From assembly GCA_946623485.1 (NCBI GenBank), contig CAMORF010000004.1, forward strand, positions 1 to 22,738: a stretch of DNA of 22,738 nucleotides, given 5' to 3'. The DNA comes from an uncultured Clostridia bacterium (GTDB lineage: Bacteria; Bacillota; Clostridia; Lachnospirales; Lachnospiraceae). A program made the translations under genes and the position numbers. Shown in pieces: positions 21,875 to 22,738 of the stretch. The notes beneath the pieces were generated by a model. The model was not told where the DNA came from. It saw only the letters and a list, made by a program, of their open reading frames with translations, and ran no database searches. Positions within the stretch are counted from its first letter, which is position 1. Each line of letters opens with the position of its first letter.

Positions 21875-22738
21875 AAACAATCCATCTGCAGTATATCGCA
21901 AATCATCTTCCGAAGACGGATGACCGGTATCTTCCGTTGATGTCCAAAGAGGAAGTAACTAAGGCAAGGAATTTCCACAGAAGTTTTCCGCAGTACCGGG
22001 AAACGCCTCTCCAGGATCTGAAAAAAATGGCGGAGTACCTGGGGGTCGGGAGGATCTGTGTCAAGGATGAATCCTGGAGGTTCGGGCTCAATTCTTTCAA
22101 GGTGCTTGGCGGCGCTTACTCCATGGCAAAATATCTTGCCCGGGAAATGGGGATGGAGATTACAGATCTGCCGTACAGTGTGCTGAAATCAGAAGCCTTC
22201 CGAAAGAAGCTGGGAAGCGCAGTGTTCATCTCCGCCACGGATGGGAATCATGGGCGCGGGGTTGCCTGGACAGCCCGGGAGCTGGGGCAGCGCTGCATCA
22301 TCCTGATGCCGAAGGGCACCAGCCAGTCGCGGGTGGATAACATCCGGGCGCTTGGCGCGGAGGTTACCGTCGAGGACCTGAATTATGACGAGTGCGTCCG
22401 TAAGGCAGCTTCGATGGCAGGACAGTTTGAGCATGGCGTGATCGTGCAGGACACCTCCTGGGACGGATATGAGGATATCCCCCTTTGGATCATGCAGGGG
22501 TATGGCGTGATGTCTGACGAGGCTGCCCAGCAGCTTGGCGAACGGCCGACCCATGTGTTTGTGCAGGCAGGGGTCGGCGCTATGGCGGGATCCGCGGTGG
22601 GGTATTTTGCCTCCCTCTATCCGGACAATCCGCCGAAGATGATTGTCGTGGAGCCGAACAAGGCTGACTGCATGTTCCGGGGGGCAAAAAAAGGAGACGG
22701 CTCAAAGGTGGTTGTGACCGGTGCGATGGACTCCATCA
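21871..22738 (+). CDS. ygeX: Diaminopropionate ammonia-lyase, 3' end cut by window
   Basis: The frame runs open to the last base, giving 289 residues of an expected 400 or so. It begins MKTIHLQYIANHLPK, with AAGGAG (21859-21864) 6 bp before an ATG that overlaps the previous stop as ATGA. The PLP lysine is K77 in FGLNSFKVLGGAYSMAK. Further motifs are SATDGNHGRGVAWTARELGQ (with the catalytic aspartate D124) and VQDTSWDGYEDIPLWIMQGYG (second catalytic aspartate near 193), as in E. coli YgeX. It converts 2,3-diaminopropionate to pyruvate and two ammonia using fold-type II PLP chemistry. In purine-degrading anaerobes this is the step that delivers C3 units to central metabolism. Also known as dpaL. 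Confidence 0.95.
   Translation, partial: MKTIHLQYIANHLPKTDDRYLPLMSKEEVTKARNFHRSFPQYRETPLQDLKKMAEYLGVGRICVKDESWRFGLNSFKVLGGAYSMAKYLAREMGMEITDLPYSVLKSEAFRKKLGSAVFISATDGNHGRGVAWTARELGQRCIILMPKGTSQSRVDNIRALGAEVTVEDLNYDECVRKAASMAGQFEHGVIVQDTSWDGYEDIPLWIMQGYGVMSDEAAQQLGERPTHVFVQAGVGAMAGSAVGYFASLYPDNPPKMIVVEPNKADCMFRGAKKGDGSKVVVTGAMDSI

Overview
The window is about 22.7 kb of Firmicutes-type DNA with moderately high GC, dense genes and strong AGGAGG-type ribosome binding sites. Almost every gene runs rightward. The proteins most resemble those of anaerobic Clostridia, and I favour a gut Lachnospiraceae-like bacterium. This is inferred from the SerA, DUF1015 and YgfK types and the anaerobic purine cluster; there is no rRNA marker here. 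I see no tRNA, rRNA, CRISPR array, transposase or phage gene.

Left part (1-3995): the end of an ACT-domain 3-phosphoglycerate dehydrogenase is followed by a GlgB-family glycogen branching enzyme homologue whose catalytic acid residues are all replaced. The 373-bp gap after it holds two bidirectional hairpin terminators and a 157-bp imperfect palindrome. A 13-bp direct repeat lies on either side of the block containing the second terminator and the palindrome.

Central part (3996-16452): this is an anaerobic purine-degradation and 'selenium-linked' gene set related to the E. coli ygeW-ygeX-ygeY-ygfK-ssnA-xdhD region. A leftward PAS/HTH regulator of the YheO/DauR type diverges from ssnA (amidohydrolase). 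Then come ygfK (multidomain flavin/Fe-S oxidoreductase), a fused Fe-S/molybdopterin xanthine dehydrogenase with its own promoter and a foldable leader, ygeY (M20 hydrolase), ygeW (carbamoyltransferase homologue) and arcC (carbamate kinase). The plausible logic is purine deamination and oxidation, ring breakdown to carbamoylated C3 diamino compounds, ATP from carbamoyl phosphate by ArcC, and pyruvate from 2,3-diaminopropionate by the ammonia-lyase at the right edge.

Right part (16578-22738): a fold-type II PLP enzyme of unknown substrate, serC, a short ACT-less serA, a DUF1015 protein and the start of diaminopropionate ammonia-lyase (ygeX/dpaL). The DUF1015 gene overlaps dpaL by ATGA. The serC-serA-DUF1015-dpaL arrangement suggests a link between phosphoserine or serine chemistry and purine-derived diaminopropionate, and is the most interesting metabolic hypothesis here. 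Several intergenic gaps have grown by short degenerate tandem duplications that copy the upstream gene's stop-codon context.
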